Source: PFJX01 sp964466195 (GTDB lineage Bacteria; Pseudomonadota; Gammaproteobacteria; Burkholderiales; Thiobacillaceae). Taken from it: DNA of 64,000 bases. Both the position numbers and the translations under genes were made by a program. Positions 17,956 through 27,497 of this stretch are shown piece by piece. Positions within the stretch are counted from its first letter, which is position 1; the number at the start of each line of letters is the position of its first letter. Below the pieces are notes generated by a model that saw only the letters and a list, made by a program, of their open reading frames with translations, made no database searches and was not told the DNA's origin. The DNA is taken from positions 124,001 to 188,000 of the forward strand of contig CAYXMQ010000001.1 of NCBI GenBank assembly GCA_964466195.1, read 5' to 3'.

Positions 17956-18745
17956 GCCCCGCCCCTTCGCTGATGTGTTGGCCGTCCTGTTTGCTCACCA
18001 GTTCCTGCGCCATCTGTAGATAAGCCTGCGCACCTTTCGATGCGCGGTCGTATTGCAAAACCGCCAAACCATGACTCGGCGCTTCTGCCAGGCGCACGTT
18101 GCGTGGCACCACGCTATCAAACACCTTGGCGCCGAAATGCGCCTTGAGCTGGTCCGATACGTGCTGCGCCAGTGTATTTCGGTTGTCGAACATGACCCGC
18201 ACGACGCCGTCAATGACCAGATCCGGATTCAGTCGCGCCTTGATTTTCTTGATGGTATTGACCAGATCAGCCAAACCTTCGATCGCGAAATACTCGCACT
18301 GCATCGGAATCAGCACCGAATGCGCACAGGTCAGCGCATTGACGGTCAGCAAATTCAGCGCGGGCGGGCAATCGATCAAAATGTAGTCATAGGCCTCGGC
18401 GGCTTTTCCCAACGCCAATTTAAGGCGGAACTCACGTTGTTTTTGCTCGACCAGCTCGACTTCTGCGCCAGCCAAATCACGATTCGCCGGCAGCAAGTCG
18501 AAACCGCCCTTTGCGGAGCGCAGCCGCACGGCTTCGTAACCATCTGTTGCCAACAACAGGTGGTAAACCGTCTTGGTCAAATTCTGCTTTTCTGCGCCGC
18601 TGCCAGTAGTGGCATTGCCTTGCGGATCAAGATCGACCAGCAGCACCAGTTTGCCCAGGCTCGCCAAGCTGGCAGCGAGATTGACCGCCGTCGTGGTTTT
18701 TCCGACACCGCCTTTTTGATTGGTTATTGCAATGATTCGAGCCAT
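17948..18745 (-). CDS. parA: Chromosome partitioning ATPase ParA (Soj)
   Basis: This 265-residue ATPase drives origin segregation with ParB. It has ITNQKGGVGKTTTAVNLAAS (deviant Walker A with the signature lysine), VLLVDLDPQGNATTGSG and YILIDCPPALNLLTVNAL. The gene overlaps rsmG by one base (TGATG arrangement) and parB by eight, so rsmG-parA-parB are translationally coupled. Confidence 0.97.
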   Translation of the reverse strand: MARIIAITNQKGGVGKTTTAVNLAASLASLGKLVLLVDLDPQGNATTGSGAEKQNLTKTVYHLLLATDGYEAVRLRSAKGGFDLLPANRDLAGAEVELVEQKQREFRLKLALGKAAEAYDYILIDCPPALNLLTVNALTCAHSVLIPMQCEYFAIEGLADLVNTIKKIKARLNPDLVIDGVVRVMFDNRNTLAQHVSDQLKAHFGAKVFDSVVPRNVRLAEAPSHGLAVLQYDRASKGAQAYLQMAQELVSKQDGQHISEGAGRG

Positions 18746-19365
18746 CAGACGGGTTCCATAATGATCAGACTTCGTTCGGCATTCAGGCCGGGAACCTGCA
18801 GTGGCAGCGTACGCACGACGCGCGCAGCTGTGAGGTGTGCGATTTCTTCAGACGGATGCACGCCTTTCATGGCCAGCCACTTTCCGCCCGGCGCCATCAA
18901 ATGAGCGCTCAAGCGCACAAACTCGGATAGATCGGAAAATGCGCGCGACACGATTTGGTGAAACTTTTGCGGCGTGTGATAAGACTCGACACGCGCGTGC
19001 ACTACCGAAACATGGCCGAGTCGCAACTCGATAACGGCCTGCTGCATGAAGCTGCATTTTTTCTGACTCGCGTCCATCAAGGTCAGCGGCAGATCGGGAT
19101 AGACAATGGCCAGCGGGATTCCGGGCAGGCCTGCGCCGCTGCCGACATCCAGCATTGCCCCCTCGCCGATGTAAGGAGCCAGGGCCAAACTATCCAGAAG
19201 ATGGTGCGTCAACATGCGTGCCGGCTCGTGTATCGCGGTCAGGTTATAGGTCTTGTTCCATTTGCTGAGCAACGTCAGGTAATCCAGCAGAGAAGTTATT
19301 CGCTGCGCAGGCAAATCGAGCTGCAAAGACGCCAACCCGGATAGCAGAGAATCCGACAAGGTCAT
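18745..19365 (-). CDS. rsmG: 16S rRNA (guanine527-N7)-methyltransferase
   Basis: RsmG (GidB) methylates G527 of 16S rRNA using S-adenosylmethionine. The 206-residue protein shows NLTAIHEPARMLTHHLLDSL, the SAM-binding MLDVGSGAGLPGIPLAIVYP and VVHARVESYHTPQKFHQIVS. It overlaps mnmG by four bases (ATGA). Confidence 0.96.
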   Translation of the reverse strand: MTLSDSLLSGLASLQLDLPAQRITSLLDYLTLLSKWNKTYNLTAIHEPARMLTHHLLDSLALAPYIGEGAMLDVGSGAGLPGIPLAIVYPDLPLTLMDASQKKCSFMQQAVIELRLGHVSVVHARVESYHTPQKFHQIVSRAFSDLSEFVRLSAHLMAPGGKWLAMKGVHPSEEIAHLTAARVVRTLPLQVPGLNAERSLIIMEPV

Positions 19366-21284
19366 GTCGGCACGCCCGGATCCGCCGCATTCGAACGCTG
19401 CGCCCGGGCGCCTAAGTCGCCGCGCTTCAGGTAGACCATCAGCACCGATATCGCCGCCGGCGTCACGCCGGCCACGCGCGAGGCCTGGCCCAGCGTGGCC
19501 GGGCGCGCCTGATCAAGCTTCTGACGCACTTCGATAGACAGGCTGTTCAGGCTCATATAGTCAAAGTCCAGCGGCAAGGGCTGATTCTCCTGACCGCGCT
19601 GGCGTTCAATCTCTTCATGCTGGCGTGTCACATAGCCGGCATATTTGGCCTCGATTTCCACCTGTTCTGCCGCTTCGCTATCAGCCAAGCCGGGGCCGGC
19701 ATCCGGCAGGCTGACCAGATTTCGATAAGCCACCTCCGGACGCCGCAGCAGATCAAACAGGCTGTATTCACGCTCGATCGACTTGCCCAACAAACGCATG
19801 GCGTCCGCATCGGCCAGAGTATTCGGATTCACCCAGAATGACCTGAGCCGCTCGCTTTCGCGCGCCATCGCCTCGCGCTTGGCTTCAAAACGCTGCCAGC
19901 GAGCATCATCAACCAGCCCCAGGCGTCGCCCCGCTTCAGTCAGGCGCTGGTCGGCATTGTCCTCGCGCAACGAGAGGCGATACTCGGCGCGACTGGTGAA
20001 CATCCGATACGGTTCGAGCACGCCGCGTGTCGTCAAATCATCCACCATCACGCCCAGATAGGCCTGGTCGCGGCGCGGCCACCACGCCTCCTGCTCCTTG
20101 ACCCGCAAAGCAGCATTCAGACCGGCCAGCAGGCCCTGAGCGGCCGCCTCCTCGTATCCCGTGGTGCCGTTGATCTGGCCGGCAAAAAACAAACCGGCAA
20201 TGGCCTTGGTTTCCAGGCTGGGTCTGAGGCCGCGCGGATCATAATAATCGTATTCGATGGCATAACCGGGACGCAGAATGTGCGCCTTCTCCAGGCCGCG
20301 TATGGAGCGCACCAGATTCAACTGGACATCGAACGGCAGGCTGGTGGAAATGCCGTTCGGATAGAACTCGTGCGTCGTCAGGCCTTCCGGCTCAAGAAAC
20401 ACGTTATGCCCCGATTTATCGGCAAAACGCGAAATCTTGTCTTCGATCGACGGGCAATAACGCGGCCCGACGCCCTCGATGACGCCGGTATAGAGCGGCG
20501 AGCGATCCAGGCCCTGACGAATGATTTCGTGCGTCGCTTCGTTGGTGGAGGTAATCCAGCAGGGCAATTGGCGCGGATGCATTTCACGTCGGCCCATGAA
20601 CGAGAACACCGGCACCGGATCGTCGCCCGGCTGTTCCTGCATTGCGGAAAAATCGATGCTGCGCCCGTCTATCCGCGGCGGCGTCCCGGTCTTCAGTCGA
20701 CCAACAGGCAAGTTCATTTCCCGCAGGCGCGCCGCCAACGAAACCGCAGGCGGATCGCCCATGCGCCCAGCCTGGAAATTCTCCAGTCCGACATGCACCA
20801 GACCCGCCAGGAAGGTTCCCGTGGTCAGCACTACCGCCCGCGCCTTGAACACGATGCCGAGTTGCGTGCGCACGCCGGCCACCCGGTCGGCCTCCAAAAT
20901 CAGATCATCCACGGCCTGCTGGAACAAGGTGAGGTTGGCCTGTGCCTCCAGGCGCCCGCGTATGGCCTGTTTATACAACAGGCGATCGGCCTGAGCCCGT
21001 GTCGCCCGCACCGCGGGCCCCTTCGACGAGTTGAGAATGCGGAACTGGATGCCTGCCTCGTCGGTGGCCAGCGCCATCGCCCCGCCCAGCGCGTCCACTT
21101 CCTTGACCAGATGGCCCTTGCCGATACCGCCGATGGAGGGATTGCACGACATCGCCCCCAAGGTTTCGATATTGTGCGTGAGCAACAGGGTTTTCACACC
21201 CATGCGCGCCGCAGCAAGCGCGGCCTCGCAGCCCGCGTGGCCGCCGCCCACCACAATAACATCAAAAATATCAGGGAAAATCAT
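19362..21284 (-). CDS. mnmG: tRNA uridine-5-carboxymethylaminomethyl modification enzyme MnmG
   Basis: MnmG (GidA) with MnmE modifies the wobble uridine of certain tRNAs using FAD and glycine or ammonium. The 640-residue protein begins MIFPDIFDVIVVGGGHAGCE, an FAD dinucleotide fold, and has CNPSIGGIGKGHLVKEVDAL, PVGRLKTGTPPRID and the GLFFAGQINGTTGYEEAAAQ signature. Its partner mnmE lies about 2.4 kb away, separated by an ABC transporter and a small gene. Confidence 0.97.
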   Translation of the reverse strand: MIFPDIFDVIVVGGGHAGCEAALAAARMGVKTLLLTHNIETLGAMSCNPSIGGIGKGHLVKEVDALGGAMALATDEAGIQFRILNSSKGPAVRATRAQADRLLYKQAIRGRLEAQANLTLFQQAVDDLILEADRVAGVRTQLGIVFKARAVVLTTGTFLAGLVHVGLENFQAGRMGDPPAVSLAARLREMNLPVGRLKTGTPPRIDGRSIDFSAMQEQPGDDPVPVFSFMGRREMHPRQLPCWITSTNEATHEIIRQGLDRSPLYTGVIEGVGPRYCPSIEDKISRFADKSGHNVFLEPEGLTTHEFYPNGISTSLPFDVQLNLVRSIRGLEKAHILRPGYAIEYDYYDPRGLRPSLETKAIAGLFFAGQINGTTGYEEAAAQGLLAGLNAALRVKEQEAWWPRRDQAYLGVMVDDLTTRGVLEPYRMFTSRAEYRLSLREDNADQRLTEAGRRLGLVDDARWQRFEAKREAMARESERLRSFWVNPNTLADADAMRLLGKSIEREYSLFDLLRRPEVAYRNLVSLPDAGPGLADSEAAEQVEIEAKYAGYVTRQHEEIERQRGQENQPLPLDFDYMSLNSLSIEVRQKLDQARPATLGQASRVAGVTPAAISVLMVYLKRGDLGARAQRSNAADPGVPT

Positions 21285-21343
21285 GGTCTTATAGGCGCTT
21301 CTGGCGATCTGACAGGCGGCGGATTCTACGCCATGCGATTCGC

Positions 21344-21359
21344 TGTTTCACGTGAAACA
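21344..21359. other. parS site (perfect consensus) upstream of mnmG
   Basis: TGTTTCACGTGAAACA is a perfect 16-base palindrome identical to the classical bacterial parS consensus. It lies in the gap between the ABC transporter stop and the mnmG start, 2.6 kb from the parA start and about 7.6 kb from the proposed oriC. Confidence 0.95.
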
Positions 21360-21363
21360 TGGG

Positions 21364-23157
21364 TCAGGCATGCGCATAAAGCTGGTGATACAGACCGCCG
21401 CGCTGCATCAGGCTTTCGTGGATTCCTTCTTCGACAATACGGCCGTTTTCAAACACCAGGATGCGGTCGGCCTGACGTACCGCGGAAAGCCGGTGCGCGA
21501 TGATCAAGGTGGTACGGTTTTGCAAAAACGCCGCCATCGCCGCATGAAGTTCACGTTCGGTCGTACTGTCCAATGCCGATGTCGCTTCATCCAGGATCAC
21601 TACGCTCGGACGTCCCAGAACGACACGCGCAACCGCCAAACGTTGGCGCTGGCCGCCTGACAAGCGCACTCCACTCTTGCCGACAATACTGTCCAGGCCC
21701 GCTTCCAGCGCGGCGACGAAAGGCTTGAGCTGGGCGATTTCCAGGGCATGCCATAAATCTGCGTCAGCATAGTCGCGTCCCATAGTCAGGTTGTCGCGCA
21801 CACTGGCATTGAACAGAACTGGGTGCTGCAAGACCACGCCCACATTATCCCGAACCGTTTCCCAGCCGATCCGGGAGACATCGACACCGCCAAAGCGGAT
21901 CGCACCGGATCGCAGGGGATATAGACCCAGCAAAGCCTGCACCAAAGTCGATTTACCGCCGCCAGATGCCCCGACCAACGCCACCTTCTCTCCCGGTGCG
22001 ATGGCGAGATTGACGTCATCCAGCACCGTGTCACCCTCGCCATAGGAGAAACTCACGTTATCCAATTCAAGACCAATGCTGTCCGCGGCGGCAAAAGGAT
22101 TCTCGCTAGGCTCACCGACTTGCACGGCTTTGAGCGCCAACATGCCGTTGATGCGTGCAAGCGCTGCGTTGGCTGCATACCACGCATATTGAATGTTGAT
22201 GATCTCTTGTACCGGCGACATCATGAACCAGAGGTAGCCGAAAACCGCCAACATCTGGCCGATGGACAGATCCGAGAAGACCACCATCAGCATTGCGCCG
22301 GCACGGAACATGTCAAACCCGGCCAGAAAGATGAAGAACGAGATCCGATTCATCGCATCCGATTTCCACGCGTAGGCCGCCGCGTGCTGCCGTATCTGCG
22401 CAGCTTTATCGAGCACGCGCGCAAGGTAATGGGTCTCCCGATTCATTGCGCGTATCTGATTAAGCGCATCCAGGGTTTCCGCCAACGCCTCCTGAAAATC
22501 CTCAAAGGCGGCGTTTTCCCGCTTTTTGAGTTGCTTCACCTTCTTGCCGAGTCGAGTCGAGAAACCGATGACCAGCGGATTCAACAACAGGATGAATAGC
22601 GCCAACTGCCAATTCATCCAGAGCAGAACGCCGGCTACGCCGACCAGCGACAACACGGCGACTAGAAAGCCTGAGATGGATGCGCCGAGGAAGCTGTCGA
22701 GAGCATTCAGATCCGTAACGAAGTGCGAAGTGACACGGCCTGAGCCCAGGGTTTCATATTCCGACAATGCGATTCTGGTCAACCGACCGAGCATGCGCGC
22801 CCGCAGTCTATAAACCACCTCCTTGGCAACCAGGGAGAACGTGCGTGCTTGCCAGACGTTGAGCAAGATGGAGGCCAGTCGCAAGCCAAGCGTGAGCGCC
22901 AACGCCAGCACGATGAACAGTATCGGACCATGCCAGGCCGGCGGAAACCAGGGCGAGAAAAACGCGATGAAGCCACCGGGCCGATTCAACAATACTTCGT
23001 CAACCAGCACCGGCAGGAAAAGCGGGACAGGAACAGCGCAGGCCACCGCAATCAAGGCGATTAGATTGCCGCGAAGCAAAACCCGCCGATGCCGCCGAAC
23101 TTCGGCAAAGATCGTACGCCACGAGAGAGGGGTTTCCTCGGATTGGGAAAACGTCAT
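21364..23157 (-). CDS. ABC transporter, fused permease and ATPase (MsbA/exporter type)
   Basis: This 597-residue half-transporter combines an N-terminal domain of about six membrane helices (residues 25-330) with a C-terminal ATPase. Walker A is LVGASGGGKSTLVQALLG, the signature is VRLSGGQRQRLAVARVVLG, Walker B is PSVVILDEATSALDS and the switch histidine is in TLIIAHRLSAVRQADRILVF. It would work as a homodimeric exporter of lipid, peptide or drug. No adjacent peptide or siderophore genes hint at a substrate. It separates mnmG from mnmE, which in relatives usually lie nearer to each other. Confidence 0.85.
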   Translation of the reverse strand: MTFSQSEETPLSWRTIFAEVRRHRRVLLRGNLIALIAVACAVPVPLFLPVLVDEVLLNRPGGFIAFFSPWFPPAWHGPILFIVLALALTLGLRLASILLNVWQARTFSLVAKEVVYRLRARMLGRLTRIALSEYETLGSGRVTSHFVTDLNALDSFLGASISGFLVAVLSLVGVAGVLLWMNWQLALFILLLNPLVIGFSTRLGKKVKQLKKRENAAFEDFQEALAETLDALNQIRAMNRETHYLARVLDKAAQIRQHAAAYAWKSDAMNRISFFIFLAGFDMFRAGAMLMVVFSDLSIGQMLAVFGYLWFMMSPVQEIINIQYAWYAANAALARINGMLALKAVQVGEPSENPFAAADSIGLELDNVSFSYGEGDTVLDDVNLAIAPGEKVALVGASGGGKSTLVQALLGLYPLRSGAIRFGGVDVSRIGWETVRDNVGVVLQHPVLFNASVRDNLTMGRDYADADLWHALEIAQLKPFVAALEAGLDSIVGKSGVRLSGGQRQRLAVARVVLGRPSVVILDEATSALDSTTERELHAAMAAFLQNRTTLIIAHRLSAVRQADRILVFENGRIVEEGIHESLMQRGGLYHQLYAHA

Positions 23158-23317
23158 GATTTCGTCATGCCTGTTGGTATCAAGTCAGCGTGTCTACTTA
23201 CGCCGACACAAGGATAAATATGACCACATAACTCTTTGATTTTTATACGACACATCACAAAGGGCTCTGGCACTCAAATTGCATTAACAGGTTACAAGCC
23301 ACATTTGGAGCGCTGCC

Positions 23318-23674
23318 ATGCTCACCAACACTTATTCCATTCCAAGCCGCCAACGAGTCGCCCGCACGAATTACTGGGACGAAGTCACCAGTCTCGAAGT
23401 ACGCTTCCCGCGCATTGCCAACGAAATCTGCAAGCTTTGGGGAAGCGAAGAAATCGACCCTTACATCGACGGTCTGTTGCTGGATGATCGCGGCGATCGC
23501 ATGGGGTTCCCCATCGATGTCCTCGATGAACTGATGTTCCTCGCCGGAATTCGCTGGCATCTGAACCATATGTGCGGCACGCTCATCGAAACCACCAGCG
23601 CCGAAGGATTTGATTTCATTGGTAATAGAACCGAGCTCTGCGGCGCGAGTTCAAAAACTTGGGTGCTGCTGTAA
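23318..23674 (+). CDS. Hypothetical 118-residue acidic protein
   Basis: No family was recognised with confidence. The protein is soluble, with no signal or membrane segment, and contains LEVRFPRIANEICKLWGSEE followed by a compact DPYIDGLLLDDRGDRMGFP motif and DVLDELMFLAGIRWHL. The central RGDRxGFP part looks like a conserved core rather than random coding. The start is well supported by TTGGAG eight bases upstream. It is the only + strand gene among the left-arm housekeeping genes and lies convergent to mnmE, 28 bases away. Confidence 0.7.
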   Translation: MLTNTYSIPSRQRVARTNYWDEVTSLEVRFPRIANEICKLWGSEEIDPYIDGLLLDDRGDRMGFPIDVLDELMFLAGIRWHLNHMCGTLIETTSAEGFDFIGNRTELCGASSKTWVLL

Positions 23675-23702
23675 CGCTCGCGGAAATGCTGGCAGCACGA
23701 TA

Positions 23703-25034
23703 TTACTTGCCGATGCAAAACTGGCTGAAGATGATGCCAAGCAGATCGTCGGAGCTGAATTCACCGGTAATCTCCGAAACCGCCGCTTGAGCTAAACGCA
23801 ACTCCTCCGCAAAAAACTCAAGCTGCCGGCCTGCACTCCGCGCGTTGTCCAGACTAGCTCCCGCACGCCGTAACGCATCCAGATGGCGCGTGCGGGCGAT
23901 GAAAATACCTTCACCCTGGCTGCGCCAGCCGGCAAGTTCAAGCAAGCACCGCCGTAGCAATTCAATTCCGGCACCCGATTTGGCCGACAACCAGACTTCC
24001 TTCCCGTCCGGCGCCGCTCTCGGCGCCTCGCCGGCGAGATCGATCTTGTTGTGCACGGTCAGACGCGGAATCGCCGGCAAGCGCGCCAGTATCGCGGCCT
24101 CCTGATCACCGATGCCATGATTGGCGTCGATCAGAAGTACCGCTATATCGGCCTTTTCAAGCGCCGCCCAGGTTCGCGCAATGCCCAAGCGCTCGACCGG
24201 ATCCTCGGTCTCGCGCAGACCTGCGGTATCTATCAGGTGCAGCGGCACGCCTTCGATCTGAATGGCTTCGCGCAATGTATCGCGCGTGGTTCCGGCGTAT
24301 TCCGTGACGATGGCTGCGTCATAACCGGCCAACTGGTTCATCAGACTGGACTTGCCGACATTGGGCTGACCAATCAGAACGACGCTGAGCCCTTCGCGCA
24401 GCAGCGCGCCCTGCCGCGCCTGCGCCAACACCGCGTCCAAACTGGCTTGCAGGGCTGACAATTTTCCCCAAGCATCCGCTTGCTCAAGAAAATCAATGTC
24501 TTCCTCGGGAAAATCCAGGGTGGCCTCAACCAGCATACGCAGATGTATCAGCCCATCGCGCAATAGGTTGATCTTGCGGGAAAACTCGCCGTCCAATGTA
24601 CGCAGGGCCGAACGGGCGGCTTCCCGGCTGCCGGCATCGATCAGATCTGCAATCGCCTCGGCTTGCGCCAGATCCAATTTGCCGTTGAGAAAAGCGCGTC
24701 GGCTGAATTCGCCCGGCTGCGCCAAACGTGCACCCAGCTGCAAACAACGTTCCAGAACCAGTTGCAATACCTGCGGTCCGCCGTGGCCTTGCAATTCCAA
24801 TACGTGCTCGCCGGTAAAGGATTGAGGGGCAGGGAAATACAACGCGATCCCATCGTCGAGGGTCTCGCCATTTTCAGCAAGAAAGCGAACATGACTGGCC
24901 TGTCGCGGCCGCAGCTTCTTGCTCGTCAGGCCATTCAGATAGGGCGCCAGATCAGGTCCGGAAACTCGCACAACACCAATCCCGCCCCTGCCAGGGGCGG
25001 TTGCAATGGCGGCGATGGTGTCGCTGTTGATCAT
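23703..25034 (-). CDS. mnmE: tRNA modification GTPase MnmE
   Basis: MnmE (TrmE) is the GTPase and folate-binding partner of MnmG in wobble uridine modification. The N-terminal domain starts MINSDTIAAIATAPGRGGIG and carries FTGEHVLELQGHGGPQVLQL. The inserted G domain has GQPNVGKSSLMNQLAG (G1) and the DTAGLR motif (G3). The C-terminal FCIGK holds the catalytic cysteine. A GTG six bases further upstream is an alternative start. The 443-residue length is normal. Confidence 0.96.
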   Translation of the reverse strand: MINSDTIAAIATAPGRGGIGVVRVSGPDLAPYLNGLTSKKLRPRQASHVRFLAENGETLDDGIALYFPAPQSFTGEHVLELQGHGGPQVLQLVLERCLQLGARLAQPGEFSRRAFLNGKLDLAQAEAIADLIDAGSREAARSALRTLDGEFSRKINLLRDGLIHLRMLVEATLDFPEEDIDFLEQADAWGKLSALQASLDAVLAQARQGALLREGLSVVLIGQPNVGKSSLMNQLAGYDAAIVTEYAGTTRDTLREAIQIEGVPLHLIDTAGLRETEDPVERLGIARTWAALEKADIAVLLIDANHGIGDQEAAILARLPAIPRLTVHNKIDLAGEAPRAAPDGKEVWLSAKSGAGIELLRRCLLELAGWRSQGEGIFIARTRHLDALRRAGASLDNARSAGRQLEFFAEELRLAQAAVSEITGEFSSDDLLGIIFSQFCIGK

Positions 25035-25076
25035 CGCCACCGATGCAACATGCCCAAGGATTTCGACGCGAACGAG

Positions 25077-26741
25077 TTATTGCTTGCTGTCGTTGGCTGC
25101 CTTGCCGCCGGCTTCAATAACCGTGTTGATGCGCCATTGCTGCAGGATGGAGAGCACATTGTTAACCAGCCAGTAAAGCACCAGACCCGCAGGGAAGAAC
25201 AGGAACATGACCGAGAAAATGATCGGCATGGCCATCATGACTTTTTGCTGAACGGGATCGGGCGATGCGGGTGAAAGTTTGACCTGGATGTACGAAGTGA
25301 TCGCCATCACCACCGGCAAGATATAGAAGGGGTCGGGCTTGGAAAGATCCTGAATCCAGAGTGCAAATGGCGCCTGACGCAATTCGACCGCACCCATCAG
25401 CACCCAATACAAAGCGATAAAGACCGGGATCTGGACAAGAATGGGCAGACAGCCGCCCATCGGATTGATCTTTTCCTCCTGGTAAATCTTCATCATGCCT
25501 TCATGCAACTTCTGGCGATCATCGCCATGGCGTTCCTTGAGATGTTGCAGGCGCGGTGCAAGCTTGCGCATCTTGGCCATGGATTTGTAGCCTGCCGCCG
25601 ACAACGGGTAAAACACCAGCTTGATCAGCACGGTCAACAGGATGATGGAAACACCCCAGTTCACCACCAGCTTATTGATCCAGTTGAGCAAAACGAAGAT
25701 CGGATAGGCGAGCACGGTAAGCCAACCATAATCCACGACCAGATCAAGACCCGGCGCCAGCGTTTTGATCTTTTCCAACTCCTGCGGGCCTGCATAGAGG
25801 CGCATGGAAATCGATTTTTCCTCGCCGGGGTTCAACTTGACCGCGGGAAAAATCATGCCGGCACTGTATTCGTCGTTGCCGATCGCACGCGTGTAGAACT
25901 CACGCGGACTGGCATCCGCCGGATCGGTTGTAATCCAGGCCGAAACAAAATGGTGCTGGATCAATCCGATCCAGCCATCTTTGGCTTCCTTGATGTAGTC
26001 CGTCTTGCCCTTGGCGACATCCTCAAATGTGGCCTTTTGGAACTTGCCGGCATCGGTGTAGATAGCCGGTCCGGTAAACGTATGCATGAGAGCGGATTCA
26101 CCCTCCGGCGCCTGACCGTGCCGCAATAACTGGTAGTAAGGAAAACCTTCCAGCACAGTAGCGGAATGGTTTTTGATCTGCGTATCGACATCGACTACAT
26201 AGCTGCCACGTTGAAAAGTGTAGGTACGGACGACTTCCGCGCCGTTCACATTCGCCTTGAGCGACACTTTTAACTTGTCTTCACCCTCTTTCAAGCGGTA
26301 TTCGCCGGGCTCCAGCTCAAACACGGTTTTATGCGTCGGCAAATTGCCGCCGACAAAGCCCATCTGTGCGAAATAGTTACGTCCCGACTTTTCTTCCAAC
26401 AATATGAAAGGTTGATCCGCTTGCTCATTCTGGCGATAACGCGTCAGGACAAGCTTGCGCAGATCGCCGCCGTTGGCATCAATTTCCGCATCCAGTACAT
26501 CGGTAATCACCCGCGCGCGCGCACCACGCACGCTTAGGCCACTGTCGACGACGGCCGCTTCAGGCTTGATTCCCTGGCCGGGTACCGGCAGATCCGCCGC
26601 TGTCGGTTGGGACGGCTGACTGGCCTTGCCAGACTGTGCTTCGATCGCCGGCTTGGGATTGTTGTAGGTCTGCCAGGATTCCCACAACAGCAGGATGGAG
26701 AAGGAGAAAACAATGAACGCGATGATGCGTTGGGTATCCAT
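25077..26741 (-). CDS. yidC: Membrane protein insertase YidC
   Basis: YidC inserts and folds inner-membrane proteins, alone or with SecYEG. The 554-residue protein starts with one membrane segment (MDTQRIIAFIVFSFSILLLW). A large periplasmic beta-sandwich domain covers residues ~60-340. The conserved insertase core of five helices includes INPMGGCLPILVQIPVFIAL and the amphipathic loop YKSMAKMRKLAPRLQHLKER. It lies 40 bases after rnpA. Confidence 0.97.
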   Translation of the reverse strand: MDTQRIIAFIVFSFSILLLWESWQTYNNPKPAIEAQSGKASQPSQPTAADLPVPGQGIKPEAAVVDSGLSVRGARARVITDVLDAEIDANGGDLRKLVLTRYRQNEQADQPFILLEEKSGRNYFAQMGFVGGNLPTHKTVFELEPGEYRLKEGEDKLKVSLKANVNGAEVVRTYTFQRGSYVVDVDTQIKNHSATVLEGFPYYQLLRHGQAPEGESALMHTFTGPAIYTDAGKFQKATFEDVAKGKTDYIKEAKDGWIGLIQHHFVSAWITTDPADASPREFYTRAIGNDEYSAGMIFPAVKLNPGEEKSISMRLYAGPQELEKIKTLAPGLDLVVDYGWLTVLAYPIFVLLNWINKLVVNWGVSIILLTVLIKLVFYPLSAAGYKSMAKMRKLAPRLQHLKERHGDDRQKLHEGMMKIYQEEKINPMGGCLPILVQIPVFIALYWVLMGAVELRQAPFALWIQDLSKPDPFYILPVVMAITSYIQVKLSPASPDPVQQKVMMAMPIIFSVMFLFFPAGLVLYWLVNNVLSILQQWRINTVIEAGGKAANDSKQ

Positions 26742-26781
26742 GATGTCGGCTGATTTTCGTTGAGGACAGAAATTTAAGCGG

Positions 26782-27204
26782 CTAGAGCCTATCAGTATTG
26801 GCGGCTTTTAGATTCGGCTTGGCTGATGGTGCCCGACACGACTGGCATTGTTTCAAACCGAATTGCAAGGCATCGAACAGTCTGCGTTCTTCAATTTTTG
26901 ATTTGATACGCGCAACGACATCCAGGCCAACCAATTCATTTTGGTTGAGACGAAAGCTTTCCCGTATCAGCCGTTTGACCCGATTACGAGCCACCGCCGT
27001 AGCGATGACCTTTTTAGGCACGATCATGCCCAGACGCGGGTAATCCAGCCCGTTGGGTGCAGCCAGCAAATCAAAGCCAGGCAAGACGCGCACGCAGCGC
27101 AAACGAAAAACGGATGAAAACTCATCCGTTTTGCGCATTTTTTTCAGCCGCCCGAAAGTGAAATCCAAGCTTGGGCTGAAGGGCAGCGAGCCCGGATCAG
27201 ACAT
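26782..27204 (-). CDS. rnpA: Ribonuclease P protein component
   Basis: RnpA is the protein subunit of RNase P, which matures tRNA 5' ends. The RNA-binding signature ATAVARNRVKRLIRESFRLN is clear. The start is placed at the ATG at 27204, immediately after a TTG that could also serve, and 12 bases beyond the rpmH stop. The 140-residue length is slightly long at the C-terminus. The intervening yidD gene is missing between rnpA and yidC. Confidence 0.94.
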   Translation of the reverse strand: MSDPGSLPFSPSLDFTFGRLKKMRKTDEFSSVFRLRCVRVLPGFDLLAAPNGLDYPRLGMIVPKKVIATAVARNRVKRLIRESFRLNQNELVGLDVVARIKSKIEERRLFDALQFGLKQCQSCRAPSAKPNLKAANTDRL

Positions 27205-27216
27205 CAAGCCGCTTGC

Positions 27217-27351
27217 TCAGACTGCAAGACGCTTACGGCCTTTGGCGCGACGAGCATTGATGACGGCACGGCCGCCGACAGTCTTCATGCGCGCACGAAA
27301 GCCATGGGTACGCTTACGGCGAACTACGGAAGGTTGATAGGTGCGTTTCAT
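27217..27351 (-). CDS. rpmH: 50S ribosomal protein L34
   Basis: This 44-residue basic ribosomal protein reads MKRTYQPSVVRRKRTHGFRA and ends KRLAV, matching L34 over its whole length. The start follows GAGG about nine bases upstream. It heads the rpmH-rnpA-yidC unit, driven by a strong promoter divergent from dnaA. Confidence 0.97.
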   Translation of the reverse strand: MKRTYQPSVVRRKRTHGFRARMKTVGGRAVINARRAKGRKRLAV

Positions 27352-27396
27352 TTTGGGTGCCTCAAGAGGGTAAAGTCGACTTCAAAAAAGCAGCGC

Positions 27397-27425
27397 ATTA
27401 GACCGCTAGCCCCCTGATTTGTCAA
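27397..27425 (-). promoter_or_regulatory. Strong sigma-70 promoter of rpmH
   Basis: On the - strand a perfect TTGACA -35 box (27420-27425) is followed by a 17-base spacer and TCTAAT (27397-27402), one base off consensus. It lies about 45 bases upstream of rpmH and points away from dnaA. Confidence 0.8.
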
Positions 27426-27497
27426 ACCTTTCCGGCTATTTCCCGACCAGTGCTAGAATCCTCGACCTTCCCGCCGACCGCTTCCTGCCCGCTGCTC

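Noticed and set aside
27429..27459. dnaA promoter TTTCCG ... TAGAAT
   Set aside because: The -35 box is poor and the spacer is 19 bases; not good enough to annotate although a promoter must exist nearby.
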